NCBI RefSeq assembly: GCF_040412425.1
Contig: NC_089742.1
Span: 74,116,125 to 74,180,124 of the forward strand
Source: Macrobrachium rosenbergii
Lineage: Eukaryota; Arthropoda; Malacostraca; Decapoda; Palaemonidae
DNA: 64,000 nt
Direction: 5' to 3'
Numbering within the stretch: the first letter of the stretch is position 1; each line of letters starts with the position of its first letter. Below the pieces are notes generated by a model that worked only from the letters and a program-made list of their open reading frames with translations, was not told the origin of the DNA and ran no database searches. Made by a program: the position numbers and the translations under genes. Shown piece by piece: positions 50,109 through 61,978 of this stretch.

Positions 50109-50166
<58 letters not shown>
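50109..50166. repeat. (TA)n microsatellite
   Basis: About 57 bp, spacer of the inverted repeat. Confidence 0.99.
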
Positions 50167-50170
<4 letters not shown>

Positions 50171-50189
50171 ATTATCACAGTGATTCATA

Positions 50190-50285
50190 TACAAGCATTA
50201 AGCTGCAAACGTCCTTTAATTTCCAATTCACTCTACCCCGGAAATAATATATTTTCATATATGTTACCCGAAGGGGAATTTTCTA
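50190..50285. repeat. Family-E repeat, copy 2
   Basis: cattaagctgcaaacgtcct and tttaatttccaattcactct match 39045 onward; the following 'aaataatatattttcatata' and 'cgaaggggaatttt' belong to the same family. Confidence 0.75.
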
Positions 50286-50369
50286 GTTAGTAATAAGTTC
50301 GTCGTCTCGTGGGCTCGAATCACGGAAGACAAGAAGTCAGGACTACAGTGACGCCTTAAACTACATGGA

Positions 50370-50472
<103 letters not shown>

Positions 50473-51011
50473 TAAAAAGTTTAGAAAAAATAATCAAGAA
50501 CAGAAAAGGAAATTAACGAATGAAAAAGTAGAATGCCACTACATACAAGGAAGTGAGTATCTACAGCGTCCAGAATATTGTTTTTTGTGTGCCCCCCAAG
50601 ACCGCAGTGCACCAGTCTCTCGCTGACACCGTTTGTGCTTGCTGATATATTTCACGACTGGTCTGAGAAGAAAAGTTAGTTTTCAGTTTTACGAGCTGCT
50701 CTATGAGCAAGAGCCCGTGCTGGCATACGGTCAGCTTAATCAAAAACAACGACATAGTATTCATGCCCAGACACTCTCTTGGAATCACTCAGCAGGAATA
50801 GGAGCATCTGTTGCAATACACTCGAAGGTCAAAATGAAGAGATCAAGTTAACCAAAATCAAGAACTTCAACTTAATAAAATGATATTTGCCAAAAAAGAA
50901 ATAGGAATATTTAATTTTTCATTGTAATATGCAGAGGTAAAAGAATATATATTCCCGACGTTACTTAGTTTTAGACTGTCAGTGACATTCTTAATTTTCG
51001 ACGGAGTATGG

Positions 51012-51113
<102 letters not shown>

Positions 51114-51297
51114 AAGATGAAACCTATTCATATGGAACAAGCCCACAGGGGCCACTGACTTGAAATTCAAGCCTCCCAAGAATATGGTGTTCATTAGGAA
51201 GAAGTAAGAGAAGGTAAAGGGAAATACAGAAAGAAAAAAAATAAATTAATAAATGAACAAATAGATAACAATGTTTTAAAATGCAAGGAGAAGAGTT

Positions 51298-51828
51298 TTA
51301 GGGTAATAATGTATTGCACCTTGGCTTGAACTTCTGAAGTTCCAATTGCATGACTTCCTCTGGGAATCTGTTCCACAGCCCAGCGGTGTGAGGAATAAAG
51401 GATCTGGGGAACTGAGAGGTTCGACAGCGAGGCACATTTACTACATAGTAGTGATGCTGTTCAGCGAATCTGGTTGCTCTCGGCAGATAAAGGGGATCAG
51501 GGATCAGTTGTGAATGTGAAAGATCTCTGTTGAAATACATTATGAAAAAGTGGCAAACAAGAGACCATCCGTCGATGGTCCAAGTCATGATTGCCAATAT
51601 TAGGAAACAGAAACCTACCACCACGAACCACTCTACCTTAAAGAGATAAGTCTCTGGCAGAAGCAGTCATCCTTACCGGAGGACAGTATTCTAGTAAAGG
51701 GAGTACAAATGACCTAAAACAGGCTGCATTGATTTTATCACTGTTATAAATATATGAGGCCTTACGAACAATACCTAACTTCCGTGCGGCATTTGCTGAA
51801 ACTTTCATTAGATGTTTCTCAAAAGTTA
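51298..51828 (-). pseudogene. LINE C-terminal region
   Basis: Continues the RT frame left of the SINE (ANAARKLGIVRKAS..., then LPLLEYCPP at about 51690). It ends in the frame 51624-51298 with LPRATRFAEQHHYYVVNVPR and 'SFIPHTAGLWNRFPEEV', the usual C-terminus of Jockey-like ORF2 proteins. Confidence 0.83.
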
Positions 51829-52116
51829 CAGTTCTTCGTTGGGAGAGTCGGTAGAGTTGTCGACTACCACTCGCTAGGCCAGAGTTCGAGTCTCAGGCCG
51901 GCTAATGAAGAATTAGAGGAATTTATTTCTGGTAACAGAAATTCATATCTCGCTATAATGTGGTTCGGATTCCACAATAAGCTGTAGGTCCCGTTGCTAG
52001 GTAACCAATTGGTTTTTAGCCACGTAAAATAAGTCTAATCCTTCGGCCCAGCCTTAGGAGAGCTTTTAATCAGCTCAGTGGTCTGGTAAAACTAAGGTAT
52101 ACTTAACTTTTTAACT
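51829..52116 (+). repeat. Family-A SINE, copy 4, with perfect 14-bp target duplication
   Basis: Full-length plus-strand copy: tRNA-like head (gggagagtcggtagagttgt, gttcgagtctc), body and tail (aactaaggtatacttaactt). It is flanked by TTTCTCAAAAGTTA at 51815-51828 and again at 52117-52130. The interrupted LINE frame reads through if the SINE and one duplicate are ignored, so the SINE is younger than the LINE copy. Confidence 0.96.
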
Positions 52117-52130
52117 TTTCTCAAAAGTTA

Positions 52131-52845
52131 GATGCGAGTCAAAGGTTACACCTAGAATAGTTAAAACTTCAGACTCGTTCAGCAAAGTTCCATCCACCTG
52201 AAGGGGAGGATGGGGTGAGAAATCTGCACGAGATCTCCTAGTCAATAGTGTTTTCGTTTTACCGGAGTTCAACCTCATACCCATCGACACCATCCCTGAT
52301 CCGGTCCATGTCCCGACTGAGGCTTCGGGCAGCTTCGTTTCTCAAGAGTGGAAATTTTACCACACCCACAAGTGTTGCATCATCAGCATACTGAACAATC
52401 TTGTTTTCCAGGCCAACAACCATGTCACTTGTATACTCTAAAAATAACAGTGGACCAAGAACACTGCCCTGTGGAACTCCAGATATATACAATAGGTCTT
52501 GGTTCACTAAAGATCCCGTTCACAGCAACTCGGTGCTGCTACCTGTAAGGAAATCTTGAAGTAATCCTAAAACATATCCTCCCACTCCAAGATTCTGAAG
52601 TTTATAAATAAGTGCCTTGTAATTTACTAAATCGAAAGCAGCACTAAAATCTATCTGAATTACTCTGCACTCAAAACTCTTTTCAAGGTTCCCTTGCAAA
52701 TGGCATGTCAAGTCTAAAAGAGCAACGCAGGTACCTAACTGCTTCCTATATGTATAATGACTATCAGTTAACAATCCTTTAGATTCAACATACGGCCTGT
52801 GAGAAGGAGAATTGGAATCAAATAGACGAAATTGAGAAATGAAGG
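52131..52845 (-). pseudogene. LINE reverse transcriptase
   Basis: Begins about FDSNSPSHRPYVESKGLL and contains the finger motif YRKQLGTCVALLDL, the motif-A aspartate in IDFSAAFDLVN, [10 protein letters not shown], and the catalytic Tyr-Ala-Asp-Asp in [11 protein letters not shown]. It continues to TILGVTFDSHLTFEK. A frameshift near 52510-52530 separates the first two blocks. The frame is then interrupted by the SINE rather than by decay; before that insertion the reading continued into 51828 and beyond. Confidence 0.87.
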
Positions 52846-52934
52846 TAAAAAATAAATTAAAAATAAATTTGATCCTTTTCCTTGGCCATATACTATAATT
52901 ACAATTACCAGAATAATAAAATTAAATAGATTTT

Positions 52935-53075
<141 letters not shown>

Positions 53076-53344
53076 ATGCACACACACTAAGAGCCTCTTA
53101 GGCACTTCGCCATTAATGTATTTGCTGATATTTATCTTGTATAAATCTTCACTCATCTCAAGTCTTCCCCTCATATTCCTCATCCAAGCATGTCGGGGTC
53201 TTCCAACTCTTTCGGCGTCCACGATAGCCTAGCTGGTACTGCCACGCACTCTTCTCCCAGAGGATTGTGTGAATATGTCCTACCCATCTCCCTTTCATCG
53301 TTATCTTGTGTACACATGAAACTTGCGTCATTCGCCATTTCCCG

Positions 53345-53587
53345 TATTATGTTAAATTCAACTCTATCCGCTGGCCTAGTGGTCAGTGTCGTGGTATGCC
53401 ACTCAGATGTCACGGGTTCGCATTTACCCCGGGCTGATGAAAAATCACTGGCTCTGTATCATGATCAGTTACTGCTGCAGTGTGGGGTCTGCGGTGGGAG
53501 GTTGAAATCAACATATTCTTTGGAAGCTTGAATTTCAAGTCAGTGCCCCTTTGTGCTTGTTCCATGTGAATAGGTTTCATCTACTAA

Positions 53588-53645
<58 letters not shown>
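53345..53645 (+). repeat. Family-H tRNA-derived SINE with (AAT)n tail
   Basis: The tRNA-like head starts near 53366: 'tggcctagtggtcagtgtcg' (A-box-like) and 'cacgggttcgcatt' (B-box-like) about 40 bp apart. The 3' 80 bp (gcttgaatttcaagtcagtg...ccatgtgaataggtttcatc) matches the 3' UTR of the Jockey-like LINE at 51111-51190. It ends in about twenty AAT units (53587-53645). Confidence 0.85.
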
Positions 53646-54810
53646 TCTTCTTGAAACTTTCTTCTCAAATCTACTAGATCTTTCAAATATAGATTCACTG
53701 TCATACCGTGATTCATGTCCGTTGAATAACACAGATCGCACTCGACTTACGCATAACCTTGATTTCGCACGCAATTTCGTCTATCTCATTCCTAATTTTA
53801 TTCTTCCTGGCCATTATTTGATTCGCCATTTTTAGTCTTTCACTGAATTCCAGCTCAAAGAACCTGAAATGGGTATCATTATTCATAGTATCTGAAATAC
53901 TCTACATCATTCATCCTTTCTCTAACTAATCTTATTTCATAGCTTCGTGCGAACTCTGTCCACATTACTTCTGTTTTTATTAGAGTTCTTTTGAGCCTCT
54001 TCTCTCTAGATACACGAGAATATGAGTACGATAATAAAGCTGAGTTTCCTGCATCCTGTAGTAATGTCTGGTTAAAAAAAAAAAAAGGCGAAAGAGAAGC
54101 GCGTACGAGAGCCTTCGTGTCGCAGTACATACCGCATTTCGAATTCCGATATGACGTTGGCACGCCATGGAACAGGACTCCTATTTTTTTGTTTGCTTTT
54201 GCTCTCTGGGGTCGCAATGGACGATCGGTCCCACTTAGCGTAATGGTGCTGTCTTTGTCCTTACCCTAGCATTTAGGTTAGTCTTTTGCTGAGCCGAAGA
54301 CTGTCTTGACAGACTGAAGGAAATATGTCAACCACCTCAGTTTCAGTTCAATTCAATTTCCATTAGAGGGATGTCATTGTGAATGAGGGCTGACATAAAT
54401 CAATATTAAGCACACATCTGAAAAAATGTCTCGTCAGGAATCTAACAGTCGCAGTGAATGGAAAAATATCGGTAAAGTCGTTATTTGACAAAGCTAAATG
54501 CGGTGTAAATACTTTTGCTAGGATTGCGTGACCGGATGTTATTAAGCGCGCCGCTGAAACTAGGTTACCAGTCGTACCCTTTTCAGAAAGAACGGCAAGG
54601 CAGCCTTCCGTTTGGCAGGCACAATTAAATTCTATGTAATGTACAGACTGAGAAGAAACGAACCACTTCTCTTTGTCAGCGAACTAAGTTGGGTACATCT
54701 TATTATGTGAAGAAAATTTTTAAATCTTCGACAAAATATACGTAGGAATAATCTTCTTCAACCAGGCAACCCCCCTTCAAAAAAACTTGCAGTGAAAATA
54801 GGCACATTAC

Positions 54811-54943
54811 CTGCATGAACCGTTGTTAGATGACCCCTGTCGAAATCTGACTCCTTTTCCGGTAGATGCAGTGGTTGCGGCGGAACATCTACGTCTATCG
54901 AAAGTTCGTTACATGTTCCAGGAGCGACTGTTTGCCGATTCAT
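54811..54943 (-). CDS. CLN3: Putative first coding exon of the CLN3 homologue
   Basis: ATG at 54943-54941 has A at -3 and an in-frame TAG 36 bases upstream with no intervening ATG. The frame gives 44 codons (MNRQTVAPGTCNELSIDVDV...) plus one base, up to a donor GTAATG at 54810. It leaves in phase 1, exactly the phase exon 2 requires, and the split codon becomes GAT (Asp). The peptide is hydrophilic and acidic, suiting the non-conserved CLN3 N-terminus. The assignment rests on strand, splice phase, CpG-rich surroundings and lack of a better candidate, not on sequence similarity. Another upstream exon could be the true start. Confidence 0.5.
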
Positions 54944-55610
54944 ATTGCAAGAGCCGTACGACGTGAGAGACTTGAACTATATTTGACAATTTCGATAACG
55001 TTCGCGCGACTCCTCTGTTTCAAAACGCATCCGTCAAAGAGATTAAGAACTTTATTGTTACAAAGCAACGTTCCGATGACGTGCAGTCCATGTCATTAAT
55101 TATTTCTGGAAAAAAATGGAACGCTAAACAAAAGTTTCCACTGAGCTGGAACTTGGAAAGCTTTCGGTAAATCAACACGACTGACAGCCGCGAGGAGGAA
55201 CTTGGAGAACACGTGATTCGTCTTGTGCTAACACTACGGCGCTTACTTGCTCACTGATCAGTTGGCAGCAAACTCTGTATGCCTTCCTTAGGCAGGTTTG
55301 GCTACCGTAACGTCTAGTTCTTGTTAGTATTTTCCGGTTATTGGCGAAAGAAGTAAACAACAGACTTTTCGATATACAAGTCTGGTGTTTGTATTAGGTG
55401 AAAGACTGGGCTTCTCGGAATGCCACGAAAGATATTGCAGGTTGGATATGAATTTTTCAACAGAACTGTAGAACGAAACCCACTCGACGTTAACGAAATG
55501 TCAGGACCACGAACTGATCAATATCCCCACCTACGGAAAATTATAAATTGAGCAGATTTAAGATAGAAAGCAGTCTTCTCTCTCTCGCTCTCTCAAACGC
55601 GCACGCACGC
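54944..55610 (-). promoter_or_regulatory. Possible 5' UTR and promoter region of CLN3
   Basis: Upstream of the putative first ATG the sequence is relatively CpG-rich (gataacgttcgcgcgactcc at about 54992-55011). It has a TATAATT-like run near 55543 on the minus strand and a CT/GA-repeat block at 55575-55597, the kind bound by GAGA-type factors in arthropods. The transcription start cannot be placed from sequence. Confidence 0.25.
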
Positions 55611-57240
55611 TCCATCATCGTAACCCATTAGACGAACCCCAGCATTTTTTCAAAATAATGGTCTTCTGGTTGACAGAATTCCTGCGCACAGTAACTGAGA
55701 TTTATCTTTCATCCTTACTGCAGTACCATTCAGGAATGAAGCGTCATAGCCGATACGCAACCCGGAGAGTGTTACGATACCAAAACTTTTGGGAAAGTTT
55801 CTGCATTACAAGACGTATGCTTGCCTTTTTTTTTTTTAAGTGTGTTTAAGTAAATTACAAATAAGAACTATTCTTTTAAAATCTGCTGACTTATTCTCAT
55901 GGATAAAAAAAAATTTGACCTGAGTGCGTGTGAACATTTTTTTTTTTTTCAACTGCTTAAAAAGCTGAAACTGGAAACAGTATTTCCCTACTTCATTGAT
56001 GAAAGTATAGCAGAAAAATATCTGTAAGGTTGACGTGAAAGATGCATGCAATGGATTACCGTATCAGTCACGCAAATTCTTGTCAAAATATATGACAGCT
56101 TTGATCCTTGGTCTTAGAAGAAAGCCTTGCACATTATAAAAGCACTGGGCAAGAATAACGAATGATTGCTGCTCCGCACTGAGTCGTGCTTATGGCCCAG
56201 TCAAGTGCAATTTTGCTATATTTTCATTTCTTTTGATTTGTTTTCTGAATTTTAGTTTATCGTTAAACGAGACGTAAAACGTGTTTTTAAATACAACTGC
56301 AACTAGAAAAACGGTTGCACAGAAAACAATTGCACTGCGAATCAAACCTCTCTACTGTAAGCTTTTTCCTCAAAGAAAGTGGCACAGGAAGTTTTTAAAC
56401 AGGGTCCGGAAGCCATCCCAAATCTTCCGTCTTCAGTACTGCGAATTCCCTTGAAACTGAAAGAGCTCCGAAGGAATGCTCATAGGGCAAGGGCGCGAGG
56501 TAGCACAAACCTGCTTAATCTCAGCGCGATACCAAAACAACAAGAAGCACCAAGCAGCGAGATAAATAAAGCCTCGTCAAATGCCAACTGTTCTCGATTG
56601 TATCAGGAGGTCTTCGTTGAGTCGGAAGTATTCTAAGTAACCTTTACTTGCATATACAGTTTCAGCTTTTTCAAAAAGAGAAAAAAAGAAAAATTCTTCA
56701 CACGAGCAACAAAGCTTGACTGCTGTATATTTCGAGTAGAAGAACGACGAACAAGCGCAAAATCCTTCATTCTCAAGGAATTCGGCGAGTGATGTGTGGG
56801 GGAGTCGGCCTTATTTTAGCTCCTTGGAGGCGCGAACGTGGTGTTACTGACTTGTAGAGCAATGAGTTCGAGGAATTCTGCTCCTGCTAACAACTGACTG
56901 TTTTCTAAATTGTGGCAAAAATTAAAGTAAAAACGTTGAGGTTTAGCTCACTTCTGCAAGCAAAGCTTACGCCAATAAGATCATTATTTTTAGTTGGTTT
57001 GCGCGACGCATCGTGATCTTTTTTTATCTTTAATTTTGAGAACAGCAGGTGTTTCAATACCTAATTCAAAGCATGTGAACTTGTTCTTATCTTTTAATTT
57101 ATTCTCTGTTTTAAATTAAGAACATGATAAACGCTCTGTTTTTTTTTTATTTGTCCCATTACTTAGACAAAACTCACTCTGTTATATTCATCATAGCTTT
57201 GGCTATTAATACTTCAGGCACTTATCTCTACTGTGGCCGG
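54944..57240. other. Gene-poor flank
   Basis: No recognisable element. The 85-codon plus-strand frame 56379-56636 (MAQEVFKQGPEAIPNLPSSV...) is basic in the middle and has no domain I know; I do not call it a gene. Confidence 0.5.
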
Positions 57241-57490
57241 TAACAAAGTCACCGGAAAAAAGTCACAATTTTGACTAGGGGAAAAAAGTCACAGGAAAAA
57301 AGTCACATTAATTTACAGTCATTCGTTTATGTTTTTACGGTAATCCCCAACAGGCTTGCTTGTACTAAACACGCCGCAGAGGTGGACACATACCGGGTTA
57401 ACACCCTTGGGGGACACTATCTGGGAAAGATTAATGTGACTTTTTTCCCGTGACTTTTTTTGTGACTTATTTACCTGTGACTCTTTTTAC
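57241..57490. mobile_element. Family-G element with repeated GTCAC ends
   Basis: The left end contains 'gtcaccggaaaaaagtcac' and 'gggaaaaaagtcacaggaaa' in series; the right end carries the inverted series gtgacttttttcccgtgact...gtgactctttttacc. The interior 57320-57435 (aaacacgccgcagaggtgga and acacccttgggggacactat) matches 58966-59060 on the other strand. Confidence 0.75.
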
Positions 57491-57854
57491 CTGGATTCAT
57501 TTATATAATATCTCTGGCATAAGGATCAACAAAGCTACTGATTACAGGCTTCCATATTCTACTGCAGTCGAGGAAAGAACAGTCTCATTCATTATTTGAA
57601 CTAAAATCTTTCTCTTGACTGGAAGGGAGAGAACTTGTGAACATGACTAGATTTCCCAATTCAGTGGTTCCCCATGTTCTTGATAAGTCTTCGAATATGG
57701 ATGACTTCCGCATGTTATGGAGTCAGAATTATTATTACCGCATTTATTGCTCGCCAAGTATCAAAAAGAATAGCCTCTGATTTATTGAATATTATCTATG
57801 CCGCAATCGACAACAACAACTATGATAATAATAGTGATGATAATTATTATTATG

Positions 57855-58047
57855 ACGAGCTTGGTGGCCCGCCACGCTGTGCTGGAACCCGGCGCTGCCC
57901 GTCATGTCTCCCCTACCCTGCCCCTCCCAGGGAGGACAAACAGGTTTGCAGGAGGGCGGGTGGATGTGTCATGTCTCCCCTACCCTCCCGATGCCCTACT
58001 TACCCCGCCCCCACCCGGGGCGGACAAACAAGAAAGATCCTCTCGGA

Positions 58048-58096
<49 letters not shown>
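57855..58096 (+). repeat. Family-D GC-rich short element, copy 2, with (ATT)n tail
   Basis: Same organisation as the 16672 copy: gacgagcttggtggcccgcc, gctggaacccggcgc, two C-rich 'cccctaccctgccc' blocks, tcggattttatt, then about fifteen ATT units. It contains an internal near-duplication of 'catgtctcccctaccct' (57903 and 57970). Confidence 0.8.
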
Positions 58097-58390
58097 AAGT
58101 TGGGTGTAACAACTATATTATCATTAATACGGTTTCCATTATTCATTACTGTAAATTATTCATGATGTTCAGCCTTCCTGGCATCTACTTCATATTTGTT
58201 GCTGGTCAGTTTTCTGTTTCTCCACTTCCCGAGGTCAAGAAGTATGCTTTTCGAAAACTGAGGCAGGAGCCAATTACAACTTCATAATGATCTTGTAAAA
58301 CTTGATGGTTTCCTCTTGTTCCTGCATCAGAACTTAACTCGTAGGAACTTTTATCATCTCACCCATTGACACGAAAGTCTTCCTTCACAC

Positions 58391-58620
58391 ATATGCGTTC
58401 GAGTCTCCGGCCGGTCAATGAAGAATTAGAGGAATTTATTTCTGGGGATAGAAATTCATTTCTCGGTATAATGTGGTTCGGATTCCATAATAAGCTGTAG
58501 GTCCCGTTGCTAGGTAACCAATTGGTTCTTAGCCACGTAAGATAAGTCTAATCCTTCGGGCCAGCCTGAGGAGAACTGTTAATCAGCTCAGTGGTCTGGT
58601 TAAACTAAGGTATACTTAAC
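58391..58620 (+). repeat. Family-A SINE, copy 5 (head-truncated)
   Basis: Starts at the B-box (gcgttcgagtctccggccgg), so the A-box half of the tRNA-like head is missing. Body and tail are complete. Confidence 0.88.
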
Positions 58621-58622
58621 TA

Positions 58623-58962
58623 TCTAGGAAAGATCCTTTGAATCATTACAAAACAGTAGACGAAACTGAGAGAGTGTGATAATTTCATTCATTTATGTAT
58701 TTAGTCATATTTTCCTCGTCACACGTGCAAAAGTTAAGTATACCTTAGTTTAACCAGACCACTGAGCTGATTAACAGCTCTCCTAGAGAGGGCTGGCCCG
58801 AAGGAGAGCTGTTAATCAGCTCACTGGTCTGGTTAAACTAATGTATACTTAACTTAATTTTTGCACATATGATGAGGAAAATATGACTAAATTCATAAAT
58901 GAATGAAATGATTACACTCTCTTAGTTTCATCTACTGTTTTGTAATGATTCAAAGGATCTTT
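58623..58962. repeat. Palindrome containing two family-A tails head to head
   Basis: Arm 58623-58783 pairs with 58801-58962 almost perfectly around a 17-base centre (agagagggctggcccga). The inner 55 bp of each arm is the last part of family A in opposite orientations. The outer 105 bp (aggaaagatcctttgaatca...) is unique sequence ending in the family-G-like ctaggaaagatcc. Confidence 0.92.
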
Positions 58963-59158
58963 CCTGGATAGTGACCCCCAAGTGTTTTAAACCAGTATGT
59001 ATCCACCTTTGCGGCCTGTTTAGTACAAGCCCCTTTGGGGATGACCGTAAAAACATTAACAAAAGACAGTAAATATCATAAATATAATGACTCCCAAGAA
59101 ATATCAGTCCTAGATAACGACAACCGAAAACCCTTGGGGTCACAATCTAGGAAAGATC
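58958..59158. mobile_element. Family-G MITE-like element, about 200 bp
   Basis: The termini ggatctttcctggatagtga (58960) and tcacaatctaggaaagatcc (59139) form an inverted repeat of about 33 bp including the ccaag/cttgg blocks. The interior matches 57320-57435. Its ends are shared with the outer ends of the adjacent palindrome. Confidence 0.8.
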
Positions 59159-59369
59159 CGGTTCAACACTTCCGTATTTACTCAAAATGCTTATAATGAA
59201 GTTATTGTTACTTGACATTAAAAAAAAAGATGCACAAGAAAGGTCTTTTAGTCTCCTGGAGTTTTATTCCACCTCAAAGGGCACATTACGAACTAATACA
59301 CAAACTTTTGAGACAACACAGATAATTTTAGCTGAATATATTGCACCGACTCTTCATCTCAATAGACAC

Positions 59370-59370
<1 letters not shown>

Positions 59371-59423
<53 letters not shown>
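59371..59423. repeat. (GA)n microsatellite
   Basis: About 26 units. Confidence 0.99.
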
Positions 59424-59427
<4 letters not shown>

Positions 59428-59552
59428 TTTCTGTCTCCGAAACAAGGATTAATAGCGACCAGTTTTCAAGATATGTCTCCCTTTTTATCGAACCCTTGCC
59501 TTCATGTTTCGCCAAGGGAAGAATAAGAGGCAGTCACCGAGAACACCTGTTG

Positions 59553-60890
59553 TGAGGATCTGACCTTTGTAGGTTTGTTGAAGACAGTAACCTGCTACCA
59601 GCATTACAGTTTGGGCTTCGTAAAGGCCTTGGTACTTGTGATGCACACTTGTCAATACCCACCACCTTGCAGAGTGCCCTTGATGAGGGTGCAGGGGCAC
59701 GCAAAGTCGGTTTAGATTCTAGCATAGCCTTTGACCCTGTGAATCGTGAGGCACTTATCTACAAGTTAAGATTATTATGATTTGGTGCGCCTTTTGTTAA
59801 TATTCCAGATGAATTTTCAATGGGCAGAACCCAAAGGGTCTATGTTGATGGCAATATCATTTCAGGTGTTCCTCAAGGTAGTGTTGTTGGATCTTTGCTA
59901 TTTATTACCTTTACCAGTGGCACGTGGCAAAGTCTGGAGAACAAACTGATTGCATACGTCGATGATGCTACTCTTTTAGCTGTTGTTCCATCTCCATGCC
60001 TTAGGTCTGTGGTTGCATAGAGTTCTGGCATGCATTCATGAGTGGAGTATAGGCTTTGGGGCATGAAGCTTAACCCTTCTAAAAGTCAAAGTATGTTAAA
60101 TGGTCGATCCAGGACACTTTTGCCTTTGCATCCTGATTTGCGTTTAAATGATACGGTTTTAAATGTCAGCGACTCATTTAAGATTTTAAGCGTGATCTTT
60201 TAAATAAAAAATTGACTTTTGAGAAGCATATAACGTAATTTTGCTTAACTGTACTTCTCAAAAAGTTGGTATCTCGCGGAAAAGTTTTAGAATGTTTCAA
60301 GACGAGGCTGTTATGTCTAAGTTTTTTAAACTTTTTTCTTCTTTTTTGTTTGGAATACTTTTCTCCAGTATGGTCTCCCGATGCTGACTCCCACCTCAAA
60401 AGCTTGGAAAGAGTTATGTCATTAGTCAAGTTTATTTTGCCAACTCCTAATGCTGACTTGTGGCATAGACGTAAAGTAAGTCCATTATGTTTGTTGCATA
60501 AAATGTACTACAGTGACAAACATCCACTGCAGTCTATTTTTACCTGACTTAGCTGCTCTGCTCGCAAGACTAGGCAGGCTGCTGCTGCTACAAACAGTGT
60601 GGAGTTTTTCTAGCATCAGCTTTATGCTATTTAGTTTGCTAAGAATAGAATAGTTTGCCCAGTGCAATTGTGGAATCTCCTGATCCCCAAATATTTAAGC
60701 GAGGAGCAAATTCATTCCTGCTCTCTGCTGACGTCTCCTGAATTTCAATTGCATCGGGTTTATTTTCTATTCCCTCTTATTTATTTATTTATCACCTTCT
60801 CCCATAACTTGTCTCTCTCTTTGCAGGCTGATTTCCCTTTGGAGCACTCTTTGTTCACAAGAGATTTCAGCTGAAGATTCAAAGAAAGAA
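59553..60890 (+). pseudogene. Jockey-like LINE reverse transcriptase, degenerate
   Basis: In shifting frames: FGLRKGLGTCDAHLSI (about 59610), LDSSIAFDPVNREALIYKLR (motif A, 59712 onward), then frame 59820-60020 with [20 protein letters not shown] and the catalytic Tyr-Val-Asp-Asp in IAYVDDATLLAVV. Next come MKLNPSKSQSM (60064) and, in 60266-60547, LEYFSPVWSPDADSHLKSLE. The C-terminal PVQLWNLLIPKYL is at 60660 and the frame ends near 60872. Several stops (for example at 59777 and 60018) inactivate it. Same broad clade as the 51-52.8 kb LINE, on the opposite strand; both are 5'-truncated at a similar point in the RT. Confidence 0.85.
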
Positions 60891-61163
60891 AAGTTTCCTC
60901 GCCCACTGACACCCAGCCTCCAAAGCAAATAGCCTCACGGCATGTTGTTTTGGCGGCCAAGGGCTTTGCGACGGTAGTGACTGGTCTTTAACCAAATGCC
61001 CACAAAAATATCTCGTATCAGGTGTTCACCACGCCATGGTTAAGATCACACCACTCACTTACCAGAGCAAGTACATAATCCACAGTGTCATTCTTGCTGA
61101 AAAGTATATAGCGAGAGCGAAAGCAATAGAATTTACATGAGCGTCCTGTTATGCTCTTCTGAC

Positions 61164-61212
<49 letters not shown>
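61164..61212. repeat. (AAT)n microsatellite
   Basis: About sixteen AAT units, possibly the tail of a short retroposon that I cannot delimit. Confidence 0.97.
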
Positions 61213-61213
<1 letters not shown>

Positions 61214-61627
61214 TGTTACCGCCAGCTAAAAAAAAAAGGAGGACACAAGGGCGCTAGTAACCCAAAGTACAACCAACAATTCATTGGAGGGGAAACAATA
61301 AAATTAATGAGGCCTTGCTTTCCAATCCTTTCAGCATACGGGTCGAAATACTAGTTATAGCACTTGTCATGTATGTGTGTGTGTGCGTGTGTTTGTGAGC
61401 GTGTGGAGAAAAGGTAACTTCATTGTTGGTAATAAATAGAAGGCTCATCTAGTAATTTTAAGCCTTGAGAGTTTGGTAGTTTTGAAGAACGAAGAAACGA
61501 GTGAAAGAGCTGCTTGTTTTCTTATACACCTTGAAGTGTAATTCAATGAAAAGACGGAGCTATTGTATGTTGTAGAGGAACAAATACTTGAAAGCGAAAG
61601 GGTTTAAAATCGACGATTGTGCCCGAA

Positions 61628-61978
61628 AGAAACAAGTAAAAAATGCTCAGAAGTTTCTTCGGGGCAATCGAGTTTTCTGTACAGCCACGGCCCATGAAAC
61701 TCCCAGCCGTGAAACTTTAAGCCAACGGCCTGGTGGTGGCCTGTTCTATAGCGTTACCAGACGCACGATCATGGCTAAATTTAACCTTAAATCAAATAAA
61801 ACCTACCGAGGCTAGAGGGCTGCAATTTGGTATGTTTGATGATTGGAGGGTGGATGATCCAAATACCAATATGCAGCCCTCTAGCCTCAGTAGTTTTTAA
61901 AATCTGAGGACGGACAGAAAAAGTGCGGACGGACAGAGAAAGCCTTCTCAATAGTCTTCTTTTGCCGAAAACTAAAAT
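61628..61978 (-). repeat. Family-B foldback repeat, copy 6 (subfamily II)
   Basis: Minus-strand copy from aagtaaaaaatgctcagaag to ttttgccgaaaactaaaa with the standard hairpin near its centre. Confidence 0.88.

Noticed and set aside
51838..51905. Functional tRNA gene
   Set aside because: A- and B-box-like motifs are present but the cloverleaf does not close, and the sequence belongs to a dispersed SINE with a target duplication.
56379..56636. 85-codon plus-strand frame as a gene
   Set aside because: No family resemblance, no clear splice or promoter context, and length within chance range.
57674..58287. Pro/Cys-rich 163-codon and 127-codon frames
   Set aside because: They run through the GC-rich family-D repeat and its (ATT)n tail, and the repeat occurs elsewhere in another context.
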